The notes: a model not told the origin generated them from the sequence alone. DNA of 64,000 nucleotides from Planctomycetota bacterium (GCA_016716265.1 JADJWQ010000001.1:1674001-1738000), one strand, 5' to 3'. Positions 1-9,863 are shown, numbered from the stretch's first letter. Program-made: numbers and translations.

Positions 1-1
1 C

Positions 2-568
2 AACGTCATCGGCTCCGGCGACACCACGGTGACGACCAGCGCGACCGGCCCGGCGATCCCCGCGGGCTTCCAGCTCGGCGGAGCCGGCGTCTACTACGAG
101 GTCAGCACCACCGCCGACTTCAGCGGCAACGTCGAGATCTGCATCGACTACACCGGCACGATGTTCACCGACGAGAACACCTTGCAACTCCTGCACTGGG
201 AGAACGGCCGGTGGGTGAACGTGACGACGACACGCGATCCGGCGACCAACCGGATCTGCGGCGTGGTGCGATCGTTCTCGCCGTTCGTGGTGGTCGAGTG
301 GCCGGCGATGAGCAAGCTGAACGACCTGATCAACCGGGTGCACAACCTCGACGTCCGCCACGGCATCGTGGTCAGCCTCGATGCCAAGCTGGCGGCGGTG
401 CAGGACGCCCTGGCGTTCACGCTGCAGGGCAACCGCGGCTCGGCAGTCAACTGCCTGCGCGCCTTCGTCCAGGAGGCCCAGGCCCAGAGCGGGCGGAGCC
501 TGCCGGTGGAGACGGCCGACGGCCTGATCGCCGACGCCGAGGCCATCATCGCCGTGCTGGGAGGCTGA
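2..568 (+). CDS. FIMAH-domain protein, C-terminal part (cut by window start)
   Basis: The reading frame is open from the first complete codon, so only the C-terminal ~188 residues are visible. The first ~100 residues look like a beta-sandwich module of the kind that closes large extracellular proteins (GVYYEVSTTADFSG, ICIDYTG, LLHWENGRWVNVTT, SFSPFVVVE). The last ~80 residues match the FIMAH domain pattern: a helical start (LNDLINRVHNL), then SLDAKLAAVQDAL, N-x-AVNCLRAFVQEAQAQSGRSL, and a final LIADAEAIIAVL. FIMAH domains sit at the C-terminus of secreted or surface bacterial proteins; their precise role is not established. The family assignment comes from motif recognition only. Enzymatic or adhesive function cannot be judged without the missing N-terminus. 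Confidence 0.75.
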   Translation, partial: NVIGSGDTTVTTSATGPAIPAGFQLGGAGVYYEVSTTADFSGNVEICIDYTGTMFTDENTLQLLHWENGRWVNVTTTRDPATNRICGVVRSFSPFVVVEWPAMSKLNDLINRVHNLDVRHGIVVSLDAKLAAVQDALAFTLQGNRGSAVNCLRAFVQEAQAQSGRSLPVETADGLIADAEAIIAVLGG

Positions 569-1257
569 TCGGGACCGGCCGAACCGTCGGCTGCGTCCCG
601 CCTCGGCAGCTCGTCCGGAGGAAGCCCTCTCCATCGACCATGGCGCAGCGGGCCGACACGACCCGGCCGCGGACGCAGCGCCGACGATGCTCTCGCCCCC
701 GACCACGGGCTCGACGACCGCACCGCTCACGGTGATCGTCGCGAGGCCGTTCCGCGAGCTCCGCCAGCCTGGCTCTGCCACGCGATCCCAACGGTCGGCG
801 GGCGTGCGTCGTGCCGTCGCGGCGGCGAGCGGCCGGCGGCGAGCAGGTGAACGGGATCATCCGGGTCGAACCCGGCACGCTCGATCGACGTGGAGTCGCC
901 GGGTCCAGCCAATGGCGGCAGCAGTGCCGCGCCGGAGTGCAGGCTCATCGCCGGTGACGAGCGCCCGGAACAGGTCGTTCGGGACGGCGCAATCAGCTCC
1001 ATCGACCATGGGGTCGCGGGGAGCAGGCAGTCGTTCGGCAGTGCGTCACCCATCCGAGTCGGATTGCGCGCGCGGACCGCATGAATGGGCGTGCCTGCGG
1101 GTCCGACTCGCACCGATGCGTCCCCGGCACCGCGGGATCGGCCGCGGAAACCGCGACGCGCGGCTCTCGACGTGGCGCGGGCCAGGCTCGATGGACAGGC
1201 CGCCTCCACCGGACCGGCCCTGACCCCGACCGCGCCGACTTCGGGTAGGCTCCGCCG
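569..1257. other. Intergenic region, no gene recognised
   Basis: Several frames stay open here, but their translations are Arg/Pro/Ala-rich and show no protein-like pattern, as expected of chance frames in GC-rich DNA. The 14-base string TCCATCGACCATGG occurs twice (about 630-643 and 997-1010), which may be a weak sign of an old duplication. I see no RNA gene or clear terminator. The promoter of the following gene should lie near the right end. Confidence 0.6.
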
Positions 1258-3423
1258 ATGCTCCGATTCAGCGAGGCGCGGTCTGCGGTGTGCGGGTGGC
1301 TCGTGATCGGTGCGTGCTCCGGCGTGGCCGACGCCCAGAACGACGTGTGGGTCATGCGCGAGGGCCTGGCGGGTCGGGCGGGCACCCGCGCGGTGTACGA
1401 CTCGGTGCGGCGGCGCGTCGTCGCGTTCGGCGGTGTGAGCAACCTCACGGGAGCGAGCACCAATACGACGCTGGAGTGGGACGGCCTGCGCTGGGAGCTC
1501 CGTGAGCCGGTGACGACCCCGCCCGCGAGCCGGGGAGCCGGGCTCGCGTTCGACGCCGCACGGCGCAAGGTCGTCCTGTTCGGCGGGCTGTCGTCCTCGC
1601 CGGTCAGCGCCGGCGACACCTGGCTCTGGGACGGCTTCGACTGGGGGCTGCGCACGGGGCCGGCGCCGGCGCAGCGCTCGTGGCATGCGATGACGTTCGA
1701 CCCCGTCCGGAGCCGGGTCGTGATGTTCGGTGGACGCGTTGCGGGGATTCCGGGCGACGTCGACGAGACCTGGGAATGGGACGGCGCGAGCTGGCGGCAA
1801 CGGAGCCCGTCGACCGTGCCGCCGGCGCGCGAGCAGGCCTGCATGGCGTGGGACAGCGTCAGCGCACGCGTGTTGATGTTCGGGGGAATCGGGCCCAGCG
1901 GCACTGCCCTCGACGACACCTGGGCGTGGGACGGGAACGACTGGACACGGCTGCTCCCGAGCCACGTCCCACCGGCCGGTTTCTCGCCGCAGGCCGCGGC
2001 CGATCCGGTGAGGCAACGGATCGTGCTGCACAGCAGCTATCACACCGCGCCGGTCTCGTCGACCTGGGAGTGGGACGGCTTCGATTGGCGCGAGGTCGTC
2101 GTGCAGACGGCACCGCGGATCGACCTGTTCGCTTCCATGGCGTACGACGGCGTCAACGCGCGGACGATGCTCGCGTTCGGCGAGACGGGTAGCACGCGCC
2201 TCGCGCAGACCTGGCTGTTCGACGGCACCGACTGGCGACTCGCGGACACCCCGCCAGACTTCTTTCCACAGCCGTCGATCGTGTTCGATGCGAGCCGCGG
2301 ACGTGCGGTCATGCTCGCCTACGGGACAGGGCTCCCGGTCCGCGTCTGGGAATGGGCCGGCAAGCGCTGGGATCCCGTCTTCACGACCACCTCGCCGACC
2401 AGCATCAGCGGGGAGGCGCTCGCATACGATCCGATCGCGCGGCGCGTCGTGACGTTCGGCGGCTTCAACGGCGCGACCGCGCTGGCCGAGCAGTGGGAAT
2501 GGGACGGCTCCCGCTGGACGCAGCGGTCGCTGACGCTCGCTCCCCCGGCCCGGACTTCCGCGTCGATGGTGTTCGACGTCGCGCGTGGCCGCATGGTGCT
2601 GTTCGGCGGAGCGGTCAGCGGATCCTGGCGAAACGACACCTGGGAATGGGACGGCGCCGTCTGGCAGCAGCGGTTTCCGGCGTCCGCGCCGACACCGACG
2701 CGCCAGGGATGGATGGGATACGACGCCGCCCGCGCGCGGGTCGTGTTCGTCAACACCGCTCCGCTCGAGACGTGGGAGTGGGATGGCATGGCGTGGACTC
2801 GCGTGACGACCTCGACGGCCCCGCCGTTCGCCGGTTCGTTGACGTACGACTCGGTGCGCCGGAGGCTCGTCATGCTCGTCGTCGACGCCTTCTGGGAGTA
2901 CGACGGTGTCGATTGGTCCCTGCTGTCACCGCCGGTGGACGGCAGCTCACAGGGAATCGTCTACGACGAGACGCGGCAGCGACTGCTGTATGCCGCCCAA
3001 CGCGGCGCGCGCACGTGGTTGCGAGGCCCGACCGTGGCTGCGAGCGCGCAGGTCCGCGGCTTCGGCTGCCCGGGCACCGCCGGTGTCCCGTCGCTCGCGG
3101 TGCGCGGGCGACCGCGGCTGGCGAACGACGACTTCCGCTTCGAGCTCGGGTCGGCGCGCCCGAACTCACCCGGAGCGATCCTGTTCTCGCCGATCGTCAC
3201 CGGGTCGACGTCCGTGCCGTGTTCGATCTTCGTGGGCAGCCCGAACGTCCCGCTCGGCCTCGGTCTCGACGGGAACGGGTACGGCGAGCTCCCACTGCCG
3301 GTTCCACACATCCCGGTTCTGATCGGATCGAGCCTGTCGACGCAGGGCGTCGTGCTGGACCCACAGGGCCTGCTCGGCATCGTGGCGTTGACGAACGGAA
3401 TCGTCCTGTCCTTGGGCGACTGA
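1258..3423 (+). CDS. Secreted Kelch-like repeat protein (721 aa)
   Basis: An N-terminal signal peptide is likely (hydrophobic stretch around residues 10-24, cleavage after ...GVADA). The body holds about eleven ~55-residue repeats with a W-E-W-D-G-x-x-W core followed by R-x-P...PPAR and a (M/V)xFDxxRxRVVxFGG strand, the Kelch-type pattern of a large beta-propeller. The last ~125 residues form a separate domain starting GFGCPGTAG and ending GIVLSLGD; the same domain type closes the genes at 3546-6076 and 57806-60946. I infer an extracellular or envelope protein, with the C-terminal domain possibly serving sorting or anchoring. No catalytic residues are recognisable. The ATG at 1258 is chosen because it directly precedes the signal peptide; no strong ribosome binding site is visible. 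Confidence 0.85.
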   Translation: MLRFSEARSAVCGWLVIGACSGVADAQNDVWVMREGLAGRAGTRAVYDSVRRRVVAFGGVSNLTGASTNTTLEWDGLRWELREPVTTPPASRGAGLAFDAARRKVVLFGGLSSSPVSAGDTWLWDGFDWGLRTGPAPAQRSWHAMTFDPVRSRVVMFGGRVAGIPGDVDETWEWDGASWRQRSPSTVPPAREQACMAWDSVSARVLMFGGIGPSGTALDDTWAWDGNDWTRLLPSHVPPAGFSPQAAADPVRQRIVLHSSYHTAPVSSTWEWDGFDWREVVVQTAPRIDLFASMAYDGVNARTMLAFGETGSTRLAQTWLFDGTDWRLADTPPDFFPQPSIVFDASRGRAVMLAYGTGLPVRVWEWAGKRWDPVFTTTSPTSISGEALAYDPIARRVVTFGGFNGATALAEQWEWDGSRWTQRSLTLAPPARTSASMVFDVARGRMVLFGGAVSGSWRNDTWEWDGAVWQQRFPASAPTPTRQGWMGYDAARARVVFVNTAPLETWEWDGMAWTRVTTSTAPPFAGSLTYDSVRRRLVMLVVDAFWEYDGVDWSLLSPPVDGSSQGIVYDETRQRLLYAAQRGARTWLRGPTVAASAQVRGFGCPGTAGVPSLAVRGRPRLANDDFRFELGSARPNSPGAILFSPIVTGSTSVPCSIFVGSPNVPLGLGLDGNGYGELPLPVPHIPVLIGSSLSTQGVVLDPQGLLGIVALTNGIVLSLGD

Positions 3424-3545
3424 ATCCCCGCGCATGCCAGCGCTCCGGAAGGCCACCGGCTCCGCGCTGCACACCTCGTCCGGTCCGACAATCATCCCGA
3501 GGCTGCACGCCGCGGCGTGGGCTGCGTCAGGCGTGGTGAGAATGC

Positions 3546-6076
3546 CTACAGATCGCCGAACGTGATTTGCAGACCGTTCGTGCTCGTCACCGCGACGATG
3601 CCGGCGGCCGACAGCTCGAACGCGACGACCTGATGGAAGGCACTCGCGCCGATCAAGACACTCGCATTCGGGATCGACAGCTGCGTCGCGACGGCGTCGC
3701 CGGCCGGTTGGAGCACTTCCCACCAGTCGGGACTCGCCCGCAGCGCACAGCCGGGCACGCCCTGCGGCAGGATCGCCGGCAGACCGACGTTGACCGGGCT
3801 CAGGCCCCACAGCACGAGCGCGAGCGAGCCGGTCGGCATACCGGTCGCGAGACCGCGGAACGTGCTGCCGAGCCACGGCTCCGCCGTCGTGACCAGCAGC
3901 TGAGGACCGGCGCTGCCGGCGCAACCGGAGCCGTACGTCGTCGACGAGGCCCGGCAGGTCGTCGCGACGCGCGCGACGTAGGCCGAGACGGCGTGGTCCG
4001 CGACCTGGAACGTACCGCCGAGCATCAGCTCGCCGTTCGGGCGGAGTGCGATCGAGGTCACGCCCGGCTCGGTGCCCGCAAGCGGATTCCACGAGACGCC
4101 GCTCCAACGCCGCAGCTCGAGTGCGCCCGCGAGCAGGTCGCCGTCCGGCAACCGCAGCAGGCCGCGGACGTAGCCCGGGATGGTGCCCATCGTCTGCCAC
4201 GCGGTGCCGTTCCAGCGCGCGACGTTGGTGACCGGAACGCCGCCAGCGCGGTCGAAGAGGCCAGCGGCGACGAGGTCGCCATTCGGCAACTCGAGCAGCG
4301 AATGGACGCCGCCGGGGAGGGTCGCGAACAGCCAGGTCCAGGTCATGCCGCTGCCGAAGCCCGACCACGTTCCGCCGCTCCAGCGGGCGACGCCGTTCAC
4401 CGTCGCGCCACCGGCCGTCGCGAAGTGTCCGCCGGCGCACAGGTCGCCGTTCGCCAGCACGACCAGCGTTTGGATCACGGAGCCGTCGAAGCTGCCGCCG
4501 GCGACGCCGGCGCCGAGGCCGGACCATGCGATGCCGTTCCAACGGGCAATGTTCGCGGCCGGCGCCGAACCCGCGGTCGAGAACAGACCGCCGGCGACGA
4601 GGTCGCCATTCGGCAGCGCCGCGAGCGCACGGACCGTGCCGTCGGTGCCGCTGCCGAGTGGCGACCACGCACCGCCGTCCCAGCGCGCGATGTTGGCCGC
4701 GGGCGCGCCGCCCGCGGTCGTGAAGTCGCCAGCGGCGACGAGGTCGCCGTTCGGCAGCTCGATGACCGCGCGCACCCGGCCGTCGGTGCCGCCGCCGAGC
4801 GGCGACCAGGTCGCGCCGTCCCAACGTGCAATGTGCGCCGCCGGCACAGCTTCGATCACCGTGAACGAACCGCAGGCGAGCACGTCGCCGTTCCTGGTCG
4901 TCAACACCTGATCGACCACGTCGTCGGTGCCGGTCGCCAGCCGCGACCACGTCGTGCCGTCCCATCGCGCCATGTGGTTGCAGCGCAGACCACCGGCGTC
5001 CGAGAAGATCCCGATCACCGCGACCGATCCCGACGCTTCCGGCTCGACCGCGTAGACCACGCCGGCGGAGGGCGGCTGTCGGGCGCCGGACGAAACGCCG
5101 CCGCCAGCCAGCGACCAGCGGACGCCGTTCCATTGCATCACGTTGTTGCCGGAGCCGTTCAACGCCTCGCAGCCGGCGACGATGTCGCCATTCGACAGCA
5201 CCGCGAGATCCTGGGGCAGCGCGTCCGTGATCGTGCCGATCGCCCGCCAGGCGGTGCCGTCCCACTCGACGACGTTGTCGATCGTCGTGCCCTGTTGGAA
5301 CCAGCCGCCGGCGATCAGGTTGCCATTCGGAGCGACGTCGAACGACGTGACCTGCACCGTGGTGTAGCCGGGCATGCTCGACCAGGTCGTCCCGTCCCAG
5401 CGCGCGACGCCCTCGGCCACGGTGCCCCGGCGTGCGAGAACACACCGCCGGCGAACAGGTCGCCGTTCGGCATCACCCGCAGGGCAAGCACGCGCATGGT
5501 GACGCCCGTTGCGGTGATGCCGCCGCCGAGCGTCTGCCACGTCGAGCCGTCCCAGCGCGCGACTCCACCGGCGAACCAGCCCCCGGCCACGATGTCGCCG
5601 TTCGGCATGCGCGCGAGCGACGTCACCTGGGTCGCGAGTCCACCGCCGATCGGCGCCCACGCCGATCCGTTCCAGCGCGCGACGTTCGCAGCGGCGACGC
5701 CGCCGGCAGCGGAGAACGCGCCGCCGGCGATCAGGTCGCCGTTCGGCATCGCCAGGAGCGCCCTGACGAAGTTGTTCACGCCGACACCGAACGACTCCCA
5801 TCGTCCGGTGACGGGATCGAGCGACGCGATACCACCGGCGATCGCCTCGCCGATGATGCGGGCCGTACCGCCGACGACCAGACGCGCTGCGGCCGGCCCG
5901 GGACCGTCCGGGTCCCACGTGGCGGCGGTGTAGAGCACGCCGCTGGCCCCGGCGAGACCTCGCCCAGGGGACCACACGAGACCGCACTGGCCCGCCAGAC
6001 CGGCGCTGAGCGCGAGCGTGCCGAGCAGGACGACAGCGGTCGGGCGACGCGTGCACATGGCGCGGATATCGTCCAT
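3546..6076 (-). CDS. Secreted beta-propeller repeat protein, interrupted by a one-base frameshift
   Basis: The N-terminal part (6076 to about 5430) has a signal peptide (hydrophobic VVLLGTLALSAGLAG) and the repeats begin there; the rest (about 5425 to 3546) continues the repeats in another frame. About eleven repeats carry (L/M)PNGDLVAGG...NVARWDGTAWxPLGSG, resembling delta-60/propeller repeats. The break is at a run of four C (5425-5428): one more base would join GGVFSHAG to GTVAEGVARWDG and give a single ~843-residue protein. It ends in the same ~130-residue domain as the Kelch gene (GSGCAGSAG ... GLQITFGDL). Start choice: ATG at 6076, or 6058 just before the signal peptide. A sequencing error in the homopolymer and a real recent mutation are both possible. 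It is convergent with the Kelch gene, and the two probably share ancestry in their last domain. Confidence 0.8.
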
Positions 6077-6593
6077 TGCACCGACGGAGCTGTCAATCGA
6101 TCCGCCGAAGGCGGGACGGTCCGCTCCCGGCGACGGGAACCCGTGACGCGGGCCGAGGCGCTCCAGAATCTACCGGACGACTGCGGATCATGCTCCGCTC
6201 TCTCGGGAGGCAGCAGCGAATCCGCTGTGACAGGGCGAGTCGTTGCCGACAGCAATGGCAGAGAGCACACACCGGCACGTCGATCCGGAACGGCACATCA
6301 TGGGTATCACCCACGCGTCACGGCGCCATCATCGTCGCCGGGGGTCACACTGCCCGGGCGAAATCGCATGGTGCGCCGAACGCGAGCATGCGGCGGACGG
6401 CTTCTCGTAGCCGGCGATCGCCGGCGGAACGACCCGGTCACACAATGAGGCGGTCGCCGGGAGCGAGCGGCCAGAGACCATCCGCCAGGGACCGCCCGAC
6501 GGGTCGAGCCCGTCGGCCGACCGGGCGCGCCCACGAGCAGCGATCGACGATCGCGAAGCGGCAACTGCGAGGAGCAGGAGCTACGCTCGCGGT
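6077..6593. other. Intergenic region, no gene recognised
   Basis: This lies between the divergent starts of the secreted propeller gene (minus strand) and the first fucosidase-like gene (plus strand), so it should hold promoters for both. The open frames on both strands translate to Arg-rich sequence without pattern. The last ~17 bases before the GTG start are conserved upstream of the second fucosidase copy. Confidence 0.55.
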
Positions 6594-8036
6594 GTGAACC
6601 GTCGCGAGTTCCTGCTCACGTCCGCCGCGGCCGGAATGACCTGGGGGTGTCGCGGGCCGACGACCGCAGCTCGACAGGTGCCGGGCCTGCCCGTCCCCAG
6701 GCCCGCCCAGCTCGCCTGGCAGCAGGCCGGGTTCGGGATCGTGTTCCACTACGACCTGCACCTGTTCGACGACGTGCGCTACGTCCAGGCGCGTAACCGC
6801 CGCGAGCCGCCCGAGGATCCCGGCATCTTCGACCCGACCGCGCTCGACACCGATCAATGGCTCGCGGCCGCGGCTGCGGCGGGCGCACGCTTCGCGATCC
6901 TCACCGCGTCGCACGAGACCGGGTTCCGGCTGGGGGCCGTCGGCCGCGAACCCGTTCTCGGTGGCGAACACCCCGTGGCGCGGCGGGCGCGGCGACCTGG
7001 TCGGCGAGTTCGTCGCGTCCTGCCGGCGGCACGGCATCGAGCCCGGCATCTACCTCGGGGCACGCTGGAACGCCCGGCTGCAGGTGCTGGACTTCCGCGT
7101 GCAGCTGGCTCCCCGCTCACGCAGGAGGCCTACAACCGCCTGATCGAGCGGGAGGTCGAGGAGATCTGCACGCACTACGGCCCGCTGTTCGAGCTGTGGT
7201 TCGACGGCGGCATTCTCACACCGCAGGACGGCGGCCCGGACGTGCTGCCGATCTTCGAGCGGCACCAGCCGGACTGCCTCTACTACCACAGCGACCAGCG
7301 CGCCGACGCACGCTGGGGCGGCACCGAGTCGGGCTCCGTCGGCGATCCCTGCTGGGCGACGATCGATCTGGCCGCGGCCCGCTCGAAGGTGTGGGACGCC
7401 GCGAAGCGCGAGCTGCTGAGTCACGGCGATCCCGATGGTGCGGACTGGTGCCCGGCGATGGCGGACGCCCCGCTGCGCAATCACGAGTGGTTCTGGGAGC
7501 CGGACGACGAGCACAAGCTGTATCCGCTGGAGCAGCTCGTGGAGATGTACTTCGCGTCGGTGGGCCGCAATGCGACGCTGATCCTCGGTGCGACGCCGGA
7601 TCGCCGCGGGCTGGTTCCCGATGCGGACTTCGAACGGCTCCGCGAGCTGGGACGCGCCGTGCGCGCCGCGCTCGGCGAGCCGGTCGCATCGCGCGCCGCC
7701 GAGGGATCCGAGCTCGTCCTCGACGTGCCCGGCGATCGACCGTTCGACGTCGTGGTCCTGCGGGAGGACATCCGCTACGGCGAGCGCGTGCGCCAGTACG
7801 TCGTCGAAGCCCGGCTCACCGGCGACACCTGGAACCCGATCGCCAGCGGCACCTGCATCGGTCACCAGCGCATCCACCGCCTGCCTGCGACGCGCGGACC
7901 GCAGGTGCGGGTGCGCATCGAACGCGCGACCGCGACACCCTTGCTCCGCAGCTTCGAGCTGCGCCGCAGCGTCAGCTGAGCCCGGCATTCGCCAACCCAC
8001 CGAATCGGAAGGGCCACGGACGACCGCCGGGTCCGT
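6577..8036 (+). repeat. Long direct repeat, copy 1 (1,460 bp; pairs with 9864-11323)
   Basis: The repeat runs from GGAGCTACGCTCGCGG just before the fucosidase start to GGTCCGT about 57 bases after its stop. The two copies are the same length and differ by scattered substitutions, plus one insertion and one deletion in copy 1. Upstream, only short matches such as CGAGCAGC remain; downstream, similarity stops abruptly at 8036. Confidence 0.95.
6594..7979 (+). CDS. GH29 alpha-L-fucosidase-like protein, copy 1, with two compensating frameshifts
   Basis: GTG start, 461 codons. The N-terminus NRREFLLTSAAAGMTWGC looks like a Tat signal (RRxFL). GH29-type features seen are TASHETGF, a conserved N-terminal QLAWQQAGFG, and ELWFDGG, whose Asp matches the family's catalytic nucleophile position. 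Compared with the copy at 9881-11266, this copy has an extra base near 6932-6936 (CTGGGGGCC versus CTGTGGCC) and lacks one C near 7105 (CAGCTGG versus CAGCCTGG). About 57 residues between them are therefore read in the wrong frame, replacing the WPSAANPFSVANTPWRGG...PGIYLGARW section. The enzyme is probably inactive as sequenced, unless the two indels are sequencing errors. Substrate specificity cannot be told. Confidence 0.8.
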   Translation: MNRREFLLTSAAAGMTWGCRGPTTAARQVPGLPVPRPAQLAWQQAGFGIVFHYDLHLFDDVRYVQARNRREPPEDPGIFDPTALDTDQWLAAAAAAGARFAILTASHETGFRLGAVGREPVLGGEHPVARRARRPGRRVRRVLPAARHRARHLPRGTLERPAAGAGLPRAAGSPLTQEAYNRLIEREVEEICTHYGPLFELWFDGGILTPQDGGPDVLPIFERHQPDCLYYHSDQRADARWGGTESGSVGDPCWATIDLAAARSKVWDAAKRELLSHGDPDGADWCPAMADAPLRNHEWFWEPDDEHKLYPLEQLVEMYFASVGRNATLILGATPDRRGLVPDADFERLRELGRAVRAALGEPVASRAAEGSELVLDVPGDRPFDVVVLREDIRYGERVRQYVVEARLTGDTWNPIASGTCIGHQRIHRLPATRGPQVRVRIERATATPLLRSFELRRSVS

Positions 8037-8048
8037 CCTGCGCTTCTC

Positions 8049-8085
8049 GACCGATCGGTCGGCCCGGTTACCAGACTTAGTCTGG
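8049..8085. repeat. Two adjacent perfect palindromes next to the duplication edge
   Basis: GACCGATCGGTC (8049-8060) and CCAGACTTAGTCTGG (8071-8085) are perfect dyads, 12 and 15 bases long, lying 13-49 bases past the point where the two long repeat copies stop matching. They could form a terminator-like structure for the fucosidase gene, a protein-binding site or a recombination relic; nothing distinguishes these. The matching place after copy 2 does not contain them. Confidence 0.5.
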
Positions 8086-8931
8086 CTCGACGGGCGTCGC
8101 CGGATGGGGCTCGCTGCAGGCGGCTCTTCGCCTCCGGCAAACGACGACGGAACGCGCTCGGCCGCGCCGCCGCTGCCCGTGGCGCCGGATCACTCCCTCG
8201 AGACGTAGGCGTCGGGTAGCGCCCCGCTGCCCACGCCACTCGAGCCGTAGCGCAAGGCGAAGCACGCCCCGGTGCTGCCCTCCTAGCTGCGCGAACACCT
8301 GTCCGTGCTCGCGGTCCGCGACATCTCGGTCCCCGATGACGCCCGCGAGACCGGCGTGACGGCCGGGACGGTCGACTGGTGGCGGAAGCAGTTCGGCGCC
8401 AGGGCGTTGGCAAAGGATGTCGCGCCGCCAATGGCGCGGTCGCCTGCGCACTTCGATCGGATCGAGACCCGCGGCGTCCGACCGGGCCAGGCTTCCTTCC
8501 CCGAGATCCGGACAGGCGACGTCACGGTCCGCGTCCGACCGATTTCGAGAGCTCCTGAGCCCGGCGGCTCTCGACCCGCGGCGACGGCACCCGCTGGTCA
8601 CGATGGACCAGATCTCGCGCGCCGGGCCAAGCGGGGGTCACGCCCTCCTCGCCTCCGCCGATGAACTCGACCAACTCGGACCGGAAGCCGGCTCCGGCGC
8701 CCGGATCGGAGGGCGGCGTGACTCAGGGACGATCGCGGTGGACCTGGCCGGCGGAGGAGGTCAGCGTGGGACGGAGCCGGTCGACTCGGGGTCCGGTGGG
8801 CCGGATCATGCCGCCTGGGCAAGAGTCCGTAAGTCGTTCCTAGGCATATTGTTCGAGTGCCTGGACGCGAACCGTTCGCCGTCGACCCGCAGCGCTCCCG
8901 ACGCGCCCGGACCTCGACACAGATCCGGTGC

Positions 8932-8946
8932 ACACATAACCTGTGT
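8932..8946. promoter_or_regulatory. Putative toxin-antitoxin autoregulatory dyad
   Basis: ACACA and TGTGT are separated by TAACC and end two bases before the antitoxin ATG at 8949. RHH antitoxins commonly bind such dyads at their own promoter. Function here is inferred from position alone, and the arms are only five bases. Confidence 0.4.
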
Positions 8947-8948
8947 TC

Positions 8949-9182
8949 ATGTCCAACCTGACGATCGCGGTCGACGACGACTTGCTCCACAGGGCCCGGG
9001 AACACGCCCGGGAGCGAGGCACGAGCCTGCAAGCACTGCTGCGCGACTATCTCGCGCGCATCGCGGGCGAGCGGTCGCCGGTGGCCGAAGCCAGCGAGCT
9101 ACTCGATCTGATGGAGAGCGCCGGGGGGCGGTCGGGCGGTCGGCTGTTCCGCCGCGACGACGCCTACGAGGACCGACTGTGA
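8949..9182 (+). CDS. VapB-type RHH antitoxin
   Basis: 77 residues. The N-terminus MSNLTIAVDDDLLHRAREHA followed by RGTSLQALLRDYLARIAG fits a ribbon-helix-helix DNA-binding domain: one beta strand and two helices. The C-terminal tail (SAGGRSGGRLFRRDDAYEDRL) is of the disordered toxin-binding kind. Its stop overlaps the start of the PIN-domain gene by four bases (GTGA), the standard layout of a type II toxin-antitoxin operon. The ATG at 8949 is preferred to an in-frame GTG at 8943 because the conserved strand starts right after it. It would neutralise the VapC toxin and repress the operon through the dyad just upstream. Confidence 0.85.
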   Translation: MSNLTIAVDDDLLHRAREHARERGTSLQALLRDYLARIAGERSPVAEASELLDLMESAGGRSGGRLFRRDDAYEDRL

Positions 9183-9592
9183 CCGCCCCGACCTTCGTCG
9201 ATACCAACGTGCTCATCTATGCCGCGGACCTCGACGCGACGAGCAAGCGAGAGCGAGCACGCACGGTATTGCGCGACCTGCTCGCGCGCGACGAGGCCGT
9301 GTTCTCGACCCAGGTGCTGCAGGAGTTCTACGTCGTCTCGACGCGCAAGCTCGGGGTCGAGCCCGCGGCTGCACGACGGCAGGTCGAGCTCTTGTCCCGA
9401 GCGCCGCTGGTGGAGATCCGCGGCCTGGACGTGCTGGCCGCTATCGACCTCTCGCGACTCCACAAGGTCTCGCTGTGGGACGCGTTGATCGTCCGCTGTG
9501 CGCAGGTCGCGGGTTGCAAGCGAGTCCTCAGTGAAGACCTGCAGGACGGACGCGAGTTCGACGGAATGCGGATCGTGAATCCGTTCGCCTGA
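9179..9592 (+). CDS. VapC-type PIN-domain ribonuclease toxin
   Basis: 137 residues from a GTG start. The PIN-domain acidic residues are in place: FVDTNVLIYAAD (first Asp), QVLQEFYVVS (Glu), SLWDALIVRCA (Asp) and LSEDLQDGREFDGMRIVNPF (last Asp and the usual C-terminus). PIN toxins are Mg2+-dependent RNases that cut RNA and stop translation when the antitoxin is lost. It is translationally coupled to the antitoxin. The pair sits exactly between the two fucosidase copies, so it may stabilise that duplicated region or have entered with it; this last point is inference. Confidence 0.9.
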   Translation: MTAPTFVDTNVLIYAADLDATSKRERARTVLRDLLARDEAVFSTQVLQEFYVVSTRKLGVEPAAARRQVELLSRAPLVEIRGLDVLAAIDLSRLHKVSLWDALIVRCAQVAGCKRVLSEDLQDGREFDGMRIVNPFA

Positions 9593-9863
9593 GAACGGAG
9601 CCCGGGACAATGCTACTGGGCTGTCCGGAGCCGCAGGTCCTGGGAGCTACGTTTCGCGGCGGTAGGTCGGACGTGGTTGACGGCTGACGCCCTGGAGATG
9701 GGGGAATCGGGACGTGCTGGAGCATCGGACCGCTCCGGACACGTCGGCCTTCGCTGCGACCGCGCTCGGGCAGCTGTCGAGTCGGACCCTCGCGATCGGC
9801 TGCGACAGCGAAGCCGCCGACGAGCAGCAATCGAGGGCCGCGAGGGAGTATCGCCGAGGAGGC

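Larger units (their letters stand above)
7980..8948. other. Intergenic region with possible decayed gene remnant
   Basis: The first ~57 bases belong to the long repeat. Just beyond its end lie two perfect dyads (8049-8060 and 8071-8085). In one frame, 8341-8421 translates to ARETGVTAGTVDWWRKQFGA, which resembles the helix-turn-helix start of IS630-type transposases (RRTGVSRGTVxRWRKRF), but nothing convincing surrounds it and stop codons precede it. The rest translates to low-complexity Arg/Pro/Ala sequence in all frames. I read it as non-coding with a possible transposase fossil. Confidence 0.45.

Noticed and set aside
3567..5933. Open frame of 788 codons on the plus strand
   Set aside because: It is the reverse complement of the propeller repeats and its apparent repeats simply mirror them.
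8598..9032. Minus-strand gene overlapping the VapB start
   Set aside because: Its translation is Arg/Pro/Ser-rich without pattern and conflicts with the clear antitoxin-toxin pair.
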